Positions 46,906 to 57,050 of a stretch of 64,000 bases of DNA are shown in pieces. The DNA lies in assembly GCA_021229015.1 (NCBI GenBank), contig CM037778.1:82944669-83008668 (forward strand), given 5' to 3'. A program made the position numbers and the translations under genes. Every line of letters starts with the position of its first letter. Within the stretch, counting starts at the first letter, position 1. Below the pieces are notes generated by a model. That model saw only the letters and a program-made list of their open reading frames with translations, did not search any database and was not told where the DNA came from. This DNA comes from Solen grandis (lineage: Eukaryota; Mollusca; Bivalvia; Adapedonta; Solenidae).

Positions 46906-47433
46906 AAGCATTTCTAAAAGTGTATTTGTCAGCTTTCGATTGAAACTTCAATATTATTTTAAAAAATTTTCTTTAAAAAAAAAAAAAAAAAAAAATTAAG
47001 ATTGGTATTAACATTTGTGAAAGAATGTCATGGAGATAACATTTAATAACAATGACATAATGATTTTTAAGTCGTAATAAATGACCTATGTATTGCATGT
47101 TGACCCCCAATGTTCAATAAATACATATTGTTTAAAGTTATTATGTGCTAACTTTGAAAAAAAAAAGTCATCTGAGCAAAATAAAGTCATGAAATACCAT
47201 AATATTTAAACTTTTTAAAATTTTAATTAATCTTTGGTCTTTGTCCCAATGTATTGAAATAATTCAGATCATTCCATGTCAGCTCTTCCTTATGAAATCT
47301 TACATAAATTGTTTATAACCTTTTTCTTAATCGTATTATTTAATTTTAACATTTTTAATTAAACAGGACATAAGAGAATATGTTTGGAAAAAGAGTAATG
47401 TTCAGCAGTGATTAGTGATGAAGGTGAATGCTT

Positions 47434-47592
47434 GATAAATATTATTAAAATAATAACAATTGATAAATATTATTAAAATAATAACAATTGATAAATATTA
47501 TTTAAATAATAACAATTGATAAATATTATTTAAATAATAACAATTGATAAATATTATTTAAATAATAACAATTGATAAATATTATTTAAATT
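47434..47592. repeat. 28-bp AT-rich satellite, about 5.6 copies
   Basis: Head-to-tail units starting GATAAATATTATT(A/T)AAATA followed by ATAACAATT, period 28 bp. The first two copies carry TTAAAA and the later ones TTTAAA. The unit contains an inverted motif (TATTATT/AATAATA). Confidence 0.92.
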
Positions 47593-47907
47593 GATATAAA
47601 GATGATACTTCTCATTTAAAAAAATATTAGAATGAAATAAACAATAAATGATATAATTATCTTAATATATGTTTAAAAAATCTGTTGATAGTTACCCAGG
47701 TTGATTTTGATCACTTACTACTTTATTCAACTACTTTATTCAACTATTTTTATTTCATTACAAAATCATATGAAACAAATGCATAATGTTACTGTTTTCA
47801 GTTTACAGACACCTTAACACCATATATGTAATTTAAACTATATGAAGTTTTTGCAATCACCTATGCATTGATGATGTTTTTTTTCACTTGACAATATGCT
47901 AAAACGA

Positions 47908-48930
47908 TTTTATGCCTCCGTGATACGTAATCTGGGGCATATTGATTTTGCCCTGTCTGTCTGTTGGTTGGTTTGTCAGCAATTTTAACATAGAATGCCA
48001 CTAGTTGAAGTGCAGTAACTAAGAACCATAACTCTATTCCAATTATTAATTATCTTCTTTTTTTTTCCTTTGATAAACACTGTCTTATGATTTTTTCATC
48101 TGTTTAAGCACCTGAAACACTTCCAAACTCCAACTCCATCAACTAGTCAAATGTCACTCCAATGTGAGTTTATTAATTGATTTTTTTTTTTTTTGCATAC
48201 TTAGCACCATTTGAATATCAATGTTACTATATTAATATTCTTTTTGTATAAATGACAGAAATTATTAGGGGCCTCCATGGCCGAGAGGGTAAAGTCGCTG
48301 ACTTTAACACTCACTCAGTCCCTCACCGCGTGGGTTCGAATCCTGGCAGGGTAATTCGGATTTTTATGTGAGGGAGTCTTCCAGTACATACATGCTCATG
48401 GATGAAACAGTGCATGAAGAAGATCACATATTGCAAATATTGATGAACATCAAAATCCCTGCTTTGTGCATATCTACCCAGTATAGTGATGACATTGCCC
48501 AAGTTTTGAAAAGATTAGGAAACATACAAGGAATTGCATTCACAAGGCTAAAAAAAATTTTTAAGGGAAAATTAAAAAATAATGAACCGGAAAATCGCCA
48601 CTTCATGACATCTATCCTTATAGTAATGCCACAGATCAAGTTTTGAAAAGATTTATTCAGAAACATAGGAGAAGTTGCATTCACAAGGCTGCAATATCAA
48701 TCAGCTACAGAGACTAAGTTTAAAGGGACACAAATCTTGTAAAAAATCACTGTACCAGAAAATCTCTGCTTCATGCACATTTACCCATTATAGATATGAC
48801 ATTGACCAAGTTTTGAAAAGATTCATTCAGAAACAAAGGAGGAGTTGCGTTCACAAGATATGGACGTACAGACGCATGGACGGAGAAGATGACGCCAATA
48901 TACGACCGCCTCTGGCGGCGTAAAAAAAAA
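47908..48930 (+). mobile_element. Repeat bounded by TATGCCTCCG and CGGCGTAAAAA
   Basis: It starts TTTTATGCCTCCGTGATACG then GGGGCATATTG and ends GACCGCCTCTGGCGGCGTAA. Units with CAAGTTTTGAAAAGATT recur at about 48,497, 48,635 and 48,807. A SINE head lies inside at 48,270. No gene. Confidence 0.5.
48270..48385 (+). mobile_element. SINE head, tRNA-derived, 3'-truncated
   Basis: GGCCTCCATGGCCGAGAGGG (box A: TGGCCGAGAGG) and GGGTTCGAATCCTGGCAGGG (box B) are followed by the body start TTTTTATGTGAGGGAGTCTT then CCAG, where the copy ends. Same family as 52,255 and 55,011. Confidence 0.75.
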
Positions 48931-49027
48931 AGGACTTTATGCATATCTTCTTAAGGCTCTTGATGAGCCCTCACTGTTTAATTTGGAATTATAAAATATA
49001 TTTGTAGATGAGTGTTTTGCATTTTTC

Positions 49028-49340
49028 AGTCCACACCAGTGAAACCGGTTTTGGACTACAGGTTTGCGCGTGTCCTTCTGTCCGTTCATCCGTCATTCAG
49101 TCCATCCATTCCGTTTTCGTGTACGCCCATAACTTACACATTTATGGATGGATTTAGATAAAACTTCAAAGAAGTATTCATCAAAACCCAATGGAATGTC
49201 ACACGCATCAGCCATGTGCACACTTGGTTGAAAATCAAACCATTTCCATCATTTTCTTGTTTCAATATGGCACATTTTCTCCAGGGGGTGGTGTGTGGGG
49301 GGTGTTGCCAGTGGGGACCCCTGACAGTATAGCTTGCTAT
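49028..49340 (+). repeat. Fragment of a repeat related to that at 59,731
   Basis: ACCAGTGAAACCGGTTTTGG then ACTACAGGTTTGCGCG resembles the left end at 59,731 (ACCGGTGTTCACACCGG, GGACTATAGGTTTGCC). It also has a CCGTC/CCATCC-rich head. Non-coding. Confidence 0.45.
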
Positions 49341-49748
49341 ACTGACAAAGCCTTGTTTGATATATTTAACTTGTTAAATATAAAAAAATAGTTTGTTTTT
49401 TTTTTGGGGGGGGGGGGGGTGCAAAATTTATATTAATCAAAAAAAAATTTATATTTAGTAAAAATATATGAAAATATGGCTTAAAGACTAAATCAAATAT
49501 ATAAACATTTATAACTATTTACTGCAGTAATAAATATATTTTTGGAATGCTTACAATCAAGATTCAAAAAACACATTGTCAATCCATTGCACATTGATAC
49601 TATTTACATCAATAAATATGTATGATGTATGGGTATATATATATATAAACTACTTAAATAAAAACAATAAAAAAGGTTCATATACCTTTATTTCAGATAT
49701 TTTCTTACTTTTTTGATGTTATTATGAATGTCTCTGCAGTAAATGATT

Positions 49749-49966
49749 ACAAGGGGGCCATGATGGCCCTGGATCGCTCACCTGATTATAAATGAGCAAC
49801 ATATGTTGCATTTTTCATATTGACCTAATTTTTGACCCCAAATGACCCAACTTGGAACTTGTCCAAGAACTTGTCCAAGGTTTTATGTAAACAGACAGTC
49901 CATCCAAGTTTCATGAAGATTTGGCCAAAACTGTGGCCTCTAGAGGAAATGTACAATTGAAAATGT
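49749..49966 (-). repeat. AGCTCACC-type fragment, reversed
   Basis: The left end reads ACAAGGGGGCCATGATGGCC then CTGGATCGCTCACCTGA, the reverse complement of the usual right end. The interior (AAACTGTGGCCTCTAGAGGA) matches units of element A. It ends just downstream of the stop of the HARBI1-like gene. Confidence 0.7.
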
Positions 49967-49968
49967 CA

Positions 49969-50131
49969 TTAATATTCCAAAATTGTGGAGAACCACACAT
50001 TTGCAAAAACGATGCTACAGGCGATATCGGGTCTAGTTCTTAACCCATACTTCAAGCATATAAATCTTCTCTTTAAGACACCAAACGTTTGTTCTATCAC
50101 AACCCTTGTTCTACACAGTGATACGTTGAAC
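49969..50131 (-). pseudogene. HARBI1-like transposase, last exon
   Basis: On the minus strand, after acceptor TTTTACATACAG, the frame reads FNVSLCRTRVVIEQTFGVLK, then RRFICLKYGLRTRPDIACSI, and stops after VFANVWFSTILEY. VIEQTFG holds the catalytic Glu of the DDE triad of Harbinger nucleases, and RRF.CL.YGLRT is the conserved stretch that follows. The first codon joins exactly (AG|G) to the exon at 51,648-51,744. A mariner lies 17-18 bp upstream of its acceptor. The usual VACAVLHN motif is here VFANVWFST, so the end has diverged. Confidence 0.9.
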
Positions 50132-50149
50132 CTGTATGTAAAATATATA

Positions 50150-51407
50150 CAAGGGGGAGTTAATAAATAACCAGCCTATGACATCTCCAATCAACCGAGA
50201 CATCCACAATTTCCACGCATTGTTTCAATACATGTACTATACCTGTGTACAAAACTACACATGAATATGGTCATTTGTTTGTCAGATAGTGAATGTCAAA
50301 CATGGTTAGTGATATAAAAGCAAGCTTTTCATTAAAAGTGTAGTACCGTGCTGTAATTCGGTACTTGCATTTAAAAGGTAAAACTGGTAAAGACATACAT
50401 GCTGAGTTAGTTGATGTGTATGGGTCTTCTGCACCATCTTAATCTCAAGATGAATTCTGGGTTGGGGAGTTTAAACGCGGTATAACGTCTTTGAAGATGA
50501 AGCCAGGTCTCAACGCCCAGTTGATGCCACCGACGAAGAAATGTGTAATAAAGTCAGAGATCTGGTATACTCAGATAGGCAAAGTCAGGTTGAAGAAATA
50601 GCACAGGCACTAGGCATTTCACATGGTACCGTTTCAACAAGCTTACAGCCCGTTGGGTCCCAAAATCCCTTAGCAATGAGCAAATGGCAACAAGAGCATC
50701 AGGATGCAGTGCGTTGTTGAAGCATTTGAGGTCAAAAGATGAATTCCTTTTGCATCTAGTTACATGTACTGTGGATGAGACTTGGGTGCATTATTATGAA
50801 CCAGAAAATAAAGCCCAGAGTCGTCAGTGGGTAGGGCCGGGATCCCCAAGGCCAAAGAAGTTCAAGCCTCAACCATCTGCTGGCAAAGTGATGGCCACAG
50901 TATTTTGGGACACAAAGGGCATTATTTTGTTGGACATTTTACCCAATAGAAGTACAATAACCGGAGCATACTATGCAAACTTGCTAGACCAGCTGAGGAA
51001 CGCCATCCGCGAGAAACGCCATGGTAAACTCTCCAAAGGTGTTTTGCTGCAACAGGACAATGCAAGAGTCCACACTTGTAAAGTTGTAATGGATGCTGTG
51101 GAGCGAAATGGGTATGAATTAATACCGCACCCTGCCTACTCACCAGACCTGGCTCCTAGCGACCTCTTCCTTTTTCCAAATTTGAAAACGGATATACGTG
51201 GTCGTCATTTCTGGTCTGACGAAGAAGTCGTGGCAGCAGTTGAGGAGAGGTTCCATGGAAAGGACCCTGACTTCTTCACTTCTGGGCTGATGGCACTTGA
51301 ACACCGTTGGTTCAAGTGCATAGCCCTGGAGGGAAATTATATTGAAAAAGAAGAGGTAGATCTCAACCCGAAATATGTTAGGCTGGTTATTTATTGACTT
51401 GCCCTTG
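50150..51407 (+). mobile_element. mariner transposon, complete with TIRs
   Basis: A 1,258-bp element flanked by TA on both sides (50,148-50,149; 51,408-51,409). The terminal inverted repeats read CAAGGGGGAGTTAATAAATA then ACCAGCCT on the left, and as reverse complement CAAGGGCAAGTCAATAAATA then ACCAGCCT on the right: 26 of 28 alike. The size, TA target and DD34D transposase all fit mariner. It is inserted in the intron between the last two recognised exons of the HARBI1-like gene, in the opposite orientation to that gene. Confidence 0.97.
50400..51397 (+). pseudogene. mariner transposase, frameshifted
   Basis: The C-terminal 238 codons are open (50,684-51,397). The catalytic triad is D31 (TVDETWVHYYEP), D125 (LLQQDNARVH) and D160 (YSPDLAPSDLFLFPNLK), counted from Met 50,684, with 34 residues between the last two: the DD34D pattern of mariner. 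The WVPKSL motif linking DNA-binding and catalytic parts lies just upstream. The N-terminal helix-turn-helix part is recognisable (DEFWVGEFKRG, then ALGISHGTVSTS) but broken by a TAA near 50,440, a frameshift near 50,490 and another near 50,638. The catalytic core is well preserved, so inactivation was not very long ago. Full-length family members have about 340-350 residues. Confidence 0.95.
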
Positions 51408-51647
51408 TATATTCAGTTAAATATTCAATACCAAAAACATTGTCAGATCACTCATTCTTTATATTATTTATAAAAATGATGTGAGTACTATTCATATCCG
51501 ATACTATACATTTGTATATGTTAATTTTTTTATTTTTTTATTTTTTTTCGAACAAAAGTTTTCTTTGATATATTTAAATAATATTTCATTATGTTCAGAA
51601 TAAAGTTAATGAACATTTTAACAGAATTCCAATAATTGAAAGATTAC

Positions 51648-51744
51648 CTTTCTTGTACAGCAGATGTTGTCACAAGGTATGGGGTCATGAGATAGGTTTT
51701 ACAAGAATAGCCAGAATCTCCAAGGAGTAAGCCGTCAAAATGAC
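51648..51744 (-). pseudogene. HARBI1-like transposase, internal exon with second Asp
   Basis: A 97-nt exon on the minus strand. Acceptor ACATATATAG, donor GAAAG|GTAATC. It reads HFDGLLLGDSGYSCKTYLMT then PYLVTTSAVQER. LLGDSGY contains the second catalytic Asp of Harbinger nucleases and TYLMTPY is the conserved continuation. It is open and joins in phase to the last exon. The exon that should carry the first Asp (VDGTHI-type motif) was not found between 51,750 and 53,950. Confidence 0.9.
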
Positions 51745-52254
51745 CTATATATGTAGGAATTTAGAAGAGATGTAATTAATGAATAAATCAGTAGAGATTC
51801 ACATGAGTTTCATATCTAGAATCAATTAAAACACCAGTCTTCTTTAACATTTCTTTTTCTTTTATTGAAATCATGTATTTTAAACCTCTGCAACACAACC
51901 ATGTGGTGGATGGCTCTTACTATATTTAATTATGGTATACACTTTAAAGTGCAATTATCTGACAGACTATGCTGTTACTGTACATGTATTTCATTTGAAG
52001 GTATTGTTAGATATTGCAGATAATAACAACATGGTCATTATCATAGCAATTTTGGTATATCACTCAAACTGAGTTTTTTAGAGTCTATAGTCGAGTTGGG
52101 TTTACAAAGTACTTGGGCTTAATATTTAGTCTTGTCGAAAACAGAGCCGTGTTTTTCATAGTATACTCATGGCTCAAGGAAATATGCATATATAATGGAG
52201 ATAATTATTTGTGTGGTATTCACTTAATTGTTTATAGTTCAGTTAATATCTCAC

Positions 52255-52445
52255 TCAGCCCCTCAACATGTGGGTTCGAATCCTGGCAGGGTCATTCGGA
52301 TTTTCGTGTGAAGAAGCCTTCCAGCTGGCTTGCGGTTGGTAGGTGGTTATACCCGGATGCATCCGTGCATTCGGGGTCTTCCTCCACCCGTACTTAGGAC
52401 GTCGCTACATTATTGAAATACTGTTGAAGCGACGGTAAACTAAAA
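52255..52445 (+). mobile_element. SINE, 5'-truncated copy
   Basis: It starts near box B (GGGTTCGAATCCTGGCAGGG) and continues with the family body: GAAGCCTTCCAGCTGGCTTG, GGTCTTCCTCCACCCG and GAAGCGACGGTAAACT. Same family as 55,011-55,254. It lies where an exon of the HARBI1-like gene is missing. Confidence 0.8.
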
Positions 52446-52619
52446 TAGTCAAGTCTGGTCAGTAAATATCTGTATAAAGCAAACATACATAATATGTGCA
52501 ACAAGGATTTTTAACTTACATTTATCCACATTAACTTTGAACAGGACATGAATATGATGCTTCTGAAAATGTCACTTAAGCATTCACTTTAACTAAATTC
52601 TACTTTATTTTTTTTGGCG

Positions 52620-53160
52620 GGGGTATATAGGAAGGGGCAAACATGTAACTCCAAAATTATGAACCACAGAGTGAGGTTCCTATGCACTCCATTCCGCCTC
52701 AATGAGATATATGCACCTATAAAGTTTCAAGTCAATATCTCTTATAGTGTTGGAGTTATGCTCTGGACAAGGAATTTTATCAAAGGGGCATAACTCCATC
52801 AAAAATGGTCAAACTGCAAAACACAGGTAATATTCTCCAGGGTGACTTAGTGAAGGTACTTCTGTTAAAGTATGGACAAAATTTATTAGAAATGTAGAAG
52901 TTGTGCACAAAAGAATATTTCACTTTATATTACATCTGTTAAGGGGCAAAGGGCCATAACTGCATCAAAAATAGTCAAACCACAAAACCCTGACAATTTG
53001 CGCCAGGCCACTATGTTATAATGCTTCTGTAAAAGTTTGGGCTAAATCCGTTGAAAAATGTAGGAGGAGTTGCGCACAGAAGAAATTGTTTATGCCCACC
53101 CACCGGCTGGCATACCCCAATCTAATAACCAGAGTTTTCCTTCGGAAAACCTGGTTAAAA
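52620..53160 (+). mobile_element. Repeat with GGGGCATAACTCC units
   Basis: Units of about 170 bp carry GGGGC(A/C)(A/T)AACT, ATCAAAAATGGTCAAACTGC, AACACAGG and TATGGACAAAAT-like strings. It ends TTTATGCCCACCCACCGGCT and TTTTCCTTCGGAAAACCTGG. A non-coding interspersed repeat. Confidence 0.6.
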
Positions 53161-53950
53161 ATACAAATATTAGGTTATGACTATACCGGATGGCAGGGCT
53201 TTAGTGTCTCAAAATCGCACTTTCTAGGTAACATATTGTTTTAGAACAAGTGCCGAAAACAAGAATTGCAAGCTTTATAGGTCGTGTCAGAGATCTGAAA
53301 ACCTTTAATGTAGCTTTGTATACTTGTCCTACAAAAAAAAGTGTCATTAAAAAGGGGGGTCGAGGGGGTTCTCCAAACAAGTACTTTTTTAGAAAGCAGA
53401 ATGACCATTCATACACTTATGAAAGGAAAAATTGTATATTGTCATAAATGCCATTTAATATCACTAATATAAACAATTTAAAGTAATATTGGGATTTCAT
53501 GCAGGTGTTACATTAAAATTTGATTCATCCTTAAAAATTACCACCAATCTCTCTCTCTCTATCCCTCTCTCTTGCTCTTACATCCTATAATAATTTAAGG
53601 TTGATGTAGTCCACTTATATTCATCCTGAATCCTATATATATATATATATATATATATAGAATCATTGTATTCATATACAATTATATTGAAGTAAATCAG
53701 AAATATTATATTTAAGCATATGTAATTTTTTTTTTCAAATATTTTCATTTATCGATGCTAGTACGTTCATAAAAAAAAATTATATATTTTTTAAAATTTA
53801 AAATTAATTATAATTTAACATACTCATGATTTTACCAAAAATTTCCCATTGGGGACCCCAATTAATGCGACAACATAGTTATTGTTCGTGTTACAGAGAG
53901 AGCTTGGTTCTATTTTTAGTTTACATTGGATACGCTTTGTAAATACTTAC
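53161..53950. other. Non-coding; microsatellites
   Basis: Within the Harbinger element, probably intron. A (CT)n run lies at 53,549-53,575 and a (TA)13 run at 53,634-53,659. No exon with the first catalytic Asp was seen. Confidence 0.55.
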
Positions 53951-54300
53951 CGGTGATGCTGTAGAATTGCTGCTTCAAAGTTTGAAGGCCTTTTCTCATG
54001 GGAAATCGAACAAACTGTCCCAACAATGTACATAGACCGTCTGTAACTTGTTGGATGGAAAGATAGACTGATGGTCTAGACAAACCATGGACAGCACCAA
54101 TCACCAAATGGTGAGCCCCCCCTGTTGTCAAAAATTGTAAGGTAACTAGGACCTGAAGAAGTGGTGGGAGGGGTGATGTGATGATCTTTTGTGACCCGAG
54201 AAATGTGCCCCTGCAATAGGCCAGTCAGTTCAATAATTGAACAAACTGAGAATCTATCTCTCGCGTACCTCATATTCGGACAGAATCTCAAGGGGATTAG
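53951..54300 (-). pseudogene. HARBI1-like transposase, N-terminal exon
   Basis: On the minus strand the frame reads RYARDRFSVCSIIELTGLLQ. After a one-base shift near 54,170 it continues PLPPLLQVLVTLQFLTTG, HHLVIGAVHGLSRPSVYLSI, and FVRFPMRKGLQTLKQQFYSI. This is the N-terminal region of Harbinger nucleases: RFS..SI.EL, PLPP..QVL..L.F.ATG, then the helix-turn-helix GLSR(P/S)SVS. The donor is ACCG|GTAAGT. The exon would be followed by the VDGTH exon, which is missing here. The gene runs toward the Myb/SANT gene from the other end of the element. Confidence 0.9.
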
Positions 54301-54574
54301 TCCTGTTGGACTAAATCTGCTCTATTCTGTTTGCTCGTCTTATGCGAAACAAATGCCGCTCTAAATCGGCCATATTTGAGCATTTAATATTTTGACTTGA
54401 GACAGCATTTGAGCATGCTCAGACGTCTTGCTCAAACTTAAGTTTGAGCATGATTTCTGAGTATGTTATTTTTTCAAGAACACAGCTCAAATATTGTACT
54501 CATACTCCAATTTGAGCAAATATTTGAGTATAAGCCTGAGATCGTATTTAAGTATGTTTCGAGAACACCGGGTC
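54301..54574 (-). repeat. Harbinger right terminal inverted repeat and subterminal region
   Basis: From 54,574 inward on the minus strand: GACCCGGTGTTCTCGAAACA, then repeated TACTCAAATATTTGCTCAAA and a palindromic GCTCAAACTTAAGTTTGAGC (54,430-54,449). This parallels the left end at 42,496-42,660. Confidence 0.75.
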
Positions 54575-54775
54575 TAGTATAGCTCCCTTGCCTGGTGCCT
54601 CACTTATAAGGGTAGTTCTAGCACTGGTCTGCTCAATGTCGGAATAACGTGACTGGGTGTGGTATGGTGTTATATCGCAATGTAGCAGCACTATATCTGA
54701 CTTGTGTAGATAATAGTCCCCAAATGACTGAAATGAATGTTGATGGAATGATAAACCAAAGAAACAAAAGATAAA
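54575..54775 (+). repeat. Right half of the SINE split by Harbinger
   Basis: Continues the SINE family body: GTGACTGGGTGTGGTATGGT, GTAGCAGCACTATATCTGAC, CCCCAAATGACTGAAATGAA, TTGATGGAATGATAAACC. It aligns with the 3' two thirds of the intact copy at 45,485-45,778, beginning where the left half (42,415-42,495) stops. Confidence 0.75.
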
Positions 54776-55010
54776 TGATTCTGAAAACCAAGATTGGAAA
54801 ACAAGCCTTAACAATTATACAAGTTTTCCTATAAAAAGAAAATTCAAAACCAAACACACACATTATATTCTATTCTATATATTCTATTATATAGATATAT
54901 TTGGGCAGTAACGAAAGAGCATGAATATACGTGTGGCCTTGGATCACTAGATTAGTGAACCATTGACATTTTAATTAATCTTGATTTATGCATCATTTAC
55001 AACTTGATTT

Positions 55011-55254
55011 GGGGCCGAGCGGTTAGTCATGGACTACAAATCTCTCAGCCCCTCACCGCTGTGGGTTCGAATCCCGGTAGGGACTTTGGATTTTTCATGT
55101 GAGGAAGCCTTCCAGCTGGCATGCGGTAGGTCGGTGGTTCTACCCGGGTACCTCTGTGTACTCGGGGTCTTCCTCCACCTGTAATTAGCTGGATGTCGCT
55201 ATATGATTGAAATACTATTGCAGCGACGGTAAACCCCAATACAACAACAACAAC
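55011..55254 (+). mobile_element. SINE, full length, with target-site duplication
   Basis: The tRNA-derived head (GGGGCCGAGCGGTTAGTCAT as box A; GGGTTCGAATCCCGG as box B) is followed by the body (GAGGAAGCCTTCCAGCTGGC, GGTCTTCCTCCACCTG, GCAGCGACGGTAAACCCC). The tail is (CAA)n. The direct repeat AACTTGATTT flanks it (55,001-55,010 and 55,255-55,264). It is the best-preserved copy of this family in the window and the only one with a clear target duplication. Confidence 0.92.
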
Positions 55255-55264
55255 AACTTGATTT

Positions 55265-56109
55265 TACCTACTATCTAACTAACAAAACATGTCTCCTCAT
55301 TGCAGCATTTGTTCAGTGTATCCAAAACGCGTCATATCTGAAATCGTGTAGTAGGTAAAGCTAGCATTCAGAAGTTTCCACATATTCAATTCTAAAACAA
55401 TCAAATTTAGAAACTGTGAAAGTTGGACACGATTAATGTATTGAATGATATTACACAATTATTTGAGAAATATAAAAACTAAGTAAACATTTAAAATACA
55501 AACGCTTTTACTTTATTACATCAGCAACATGAAAAAGCCGTACAAAAATGCCCAGCAAAATATATGTCTGAAGTATAATTTGAGAGTTTATATATATAAT
55601 GGCAGTGTAATTAAATCATCAAGTACTTTTGTAAATATTTTGATCTTGATTATGTACTTTATAATAAACTTTTATGAATATCAAATCTAAGGGGATTTGA
55701 TTAAACTGCTTGCTGATGTAAATCAAACAGATATGTTGATATTTTCTTTAGGCTCTACTTCCCAACATTCTTTTGGATTTGAGGTGAAATCACTTTCTTT
55801 ATTTTTTAAGGTTTTCTTTTTCAGTTGAAGGAACTGCATAGGTTTAAAATAAGAATACAATACTAATGTTCTGGTATACGCTGTTTAATATGTTCTCTCT
55901 ATATATAAAGCAGACACACGATGTTTACACTGCTAGCTCCAATTAGTGAATCCCCTTTCCAGGCCAGGCAGGCTAGGTATAAAACAATGTCTATCTAGAT
56001 AAATAGGTATCATATTACAAAGTCCAGATCTAAGATTGGCAAGCATATTCAATGAATTTTATGTGTCTTTACCTAAGTGCTTCATATTTTTTGGGTGTGG
56101 TATCGTCCA
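55265..56109. other. No gene seen
   Basis: AT-rich sequence without recognised repeats or coding frames. Confidence 0.5.
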
Positions 56110-56174
56110 TTGAAAGCCAGAAGGGGCTAACAGCCCTCTTTTTACATAGGCTGATAGCCCCTTTTGGCATTCAA
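56110..56174. repeat. Short hairpin before the minisatellite
   Basis: TTGAAAGCCAGAAGGGGCTA then ACAGCC on the left; as reverse complement of the right arm, TTGAATGCCAAAAGGGGCTA then TCAGCC. The arms are about 26 bp with three mismatches and a 13-bp loop. Confidence 0.8.
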
Positions 56175-56196
56175 CTGACGGTTGTCCAACTTAGGG

Positions 56197-56712
56197 TTAA
56201 TATGTCCAATCTTATGGCTTAATACTTGTCCAAGCTTAAGGGAATAATATGTCCAATCTTTAGGGCTTAATACTTGTCCAAGCTTAAGGGAATAATATGT
56301 CCAGTCTTTAGGGCTTAATACTTGTCCATGCTTAAGAGAATATTATGTCCAGTCTTTAGGGCTTAATACTTGTCCATGCTTAAGAGAATATTATGTCCAG
56401 TCTTTAGGGCTTAATACTTGTCCATGCTTAAGGGAATAATATGTCCAGTCTTTAGGGCTTAATACTTGTTCAAGCTTAAGGGAATATTATGTCCAGTCTT
56501 TAGGGCTTAATACTTGTCCATGCTTAAGGGAATAATATGTCCAGTCTTTAGGGCTTAATACTTGTCCATGCTTAAGGGAATAATATGTCCAGTCTTTAGG
56601 GCTTAATACTTGTCCAAGCTTAAGGGAATATTATGTCCAGTCTTTAGGGCTTAATACTTGTTCATGCTTAAGGGAATAATATGTCCAGTCTTTAGGGCTT
56701 AATCATGCTTAA
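56197..56712. repeat. 48-bp minisatellite, about 11 copies
   Basis: Head-to-tail units of 48 bp starting ATGTCCAGTCTTTAGGGCTT then AATACTTGTCCATGCTTAAG (for example at 56,297, 56,345 and 56,393). Variants alternate CCATGC/CCAAGC and GGGAATAAT/AGAATATT. Each unit has an internal inverted pair (CTTAAGC-like) and two GTCCA motifs. The array is worn at the right (to about 56,840). Confidence 0.95.
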
Positions 56713-56844
56713 GAGCTTAACTTGTTCCCATATTCAAGCTTATGGGTTGATTTGTCCAATCTTAAGGGTTTGATGCTTGTCCAAGTTTGAGAGTTTTGAT
56801 ACCCTCTATATATGTCCTAGCCTAAGGGCTTAATACTCTTAAAT

Positions 56845-57050
56845 ACTTAAATATCTGAGCCCCTCACCGCTGTGAGTTCGAATCCCAGTTGGGATTTCAT
56901 ATTTTTCATATGAGTAAGCCTTCCAGCTGGCTTGTAGGTCTGTGGTTCTACCAGGGTGCCTCTGTGTACTCTAGGACTTCCTCCACCTGTAAGTAGTTGG
57001 ACGTAGCACTATTGCAGTGACGGTAATCTCCAACACAACAACAAAGACTT
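56845..57050 (+). mobile_element. SINE, 5'-truncated copy
   Basis: It starts just before box B (GTGAGTTCGAATCCCAGTTG), then TAAGCCTTCCAGCTGGCTTG, GGACTTCCTCCACCTGTAAG, GCAGTGACGGTAATC and a CAA-rich tail. Same family as 55,011. Confidence 0.85.

Larger units (their letters stand above)
42496..54574. mobile_element. Harbinger-type DNA transposon, about 12 kb with nested insertions
   Basis: Bounded by imperfect terminal inverted repeats. The left reads GGCCCGTGTTCTCAAACGTA from 42,496. The right, as reverse complement from 54,574, reads GACCCGGTGTTCTCGAAACA. Both are followed by clusters of CTCAAA/CTCAG motifs over about 200 bp, as expected for subterminal binding sites. The two proteins typical of PIF/Harbinger elements are present in convergent order: a Myb/SANT-like protein (plus, 42,752-44,640) and a HARBI1-like nuclease (minus, 54,300-49,969). 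The two sides are flanked by the two halves of one SINE, indicating a single insertion. A clean 3-bp target duplication is not visible (ACT left, TAG right; the SINE sequence suggests TAG with one change). Both genes are broken, so the element is dead. Confidence 0.85.
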
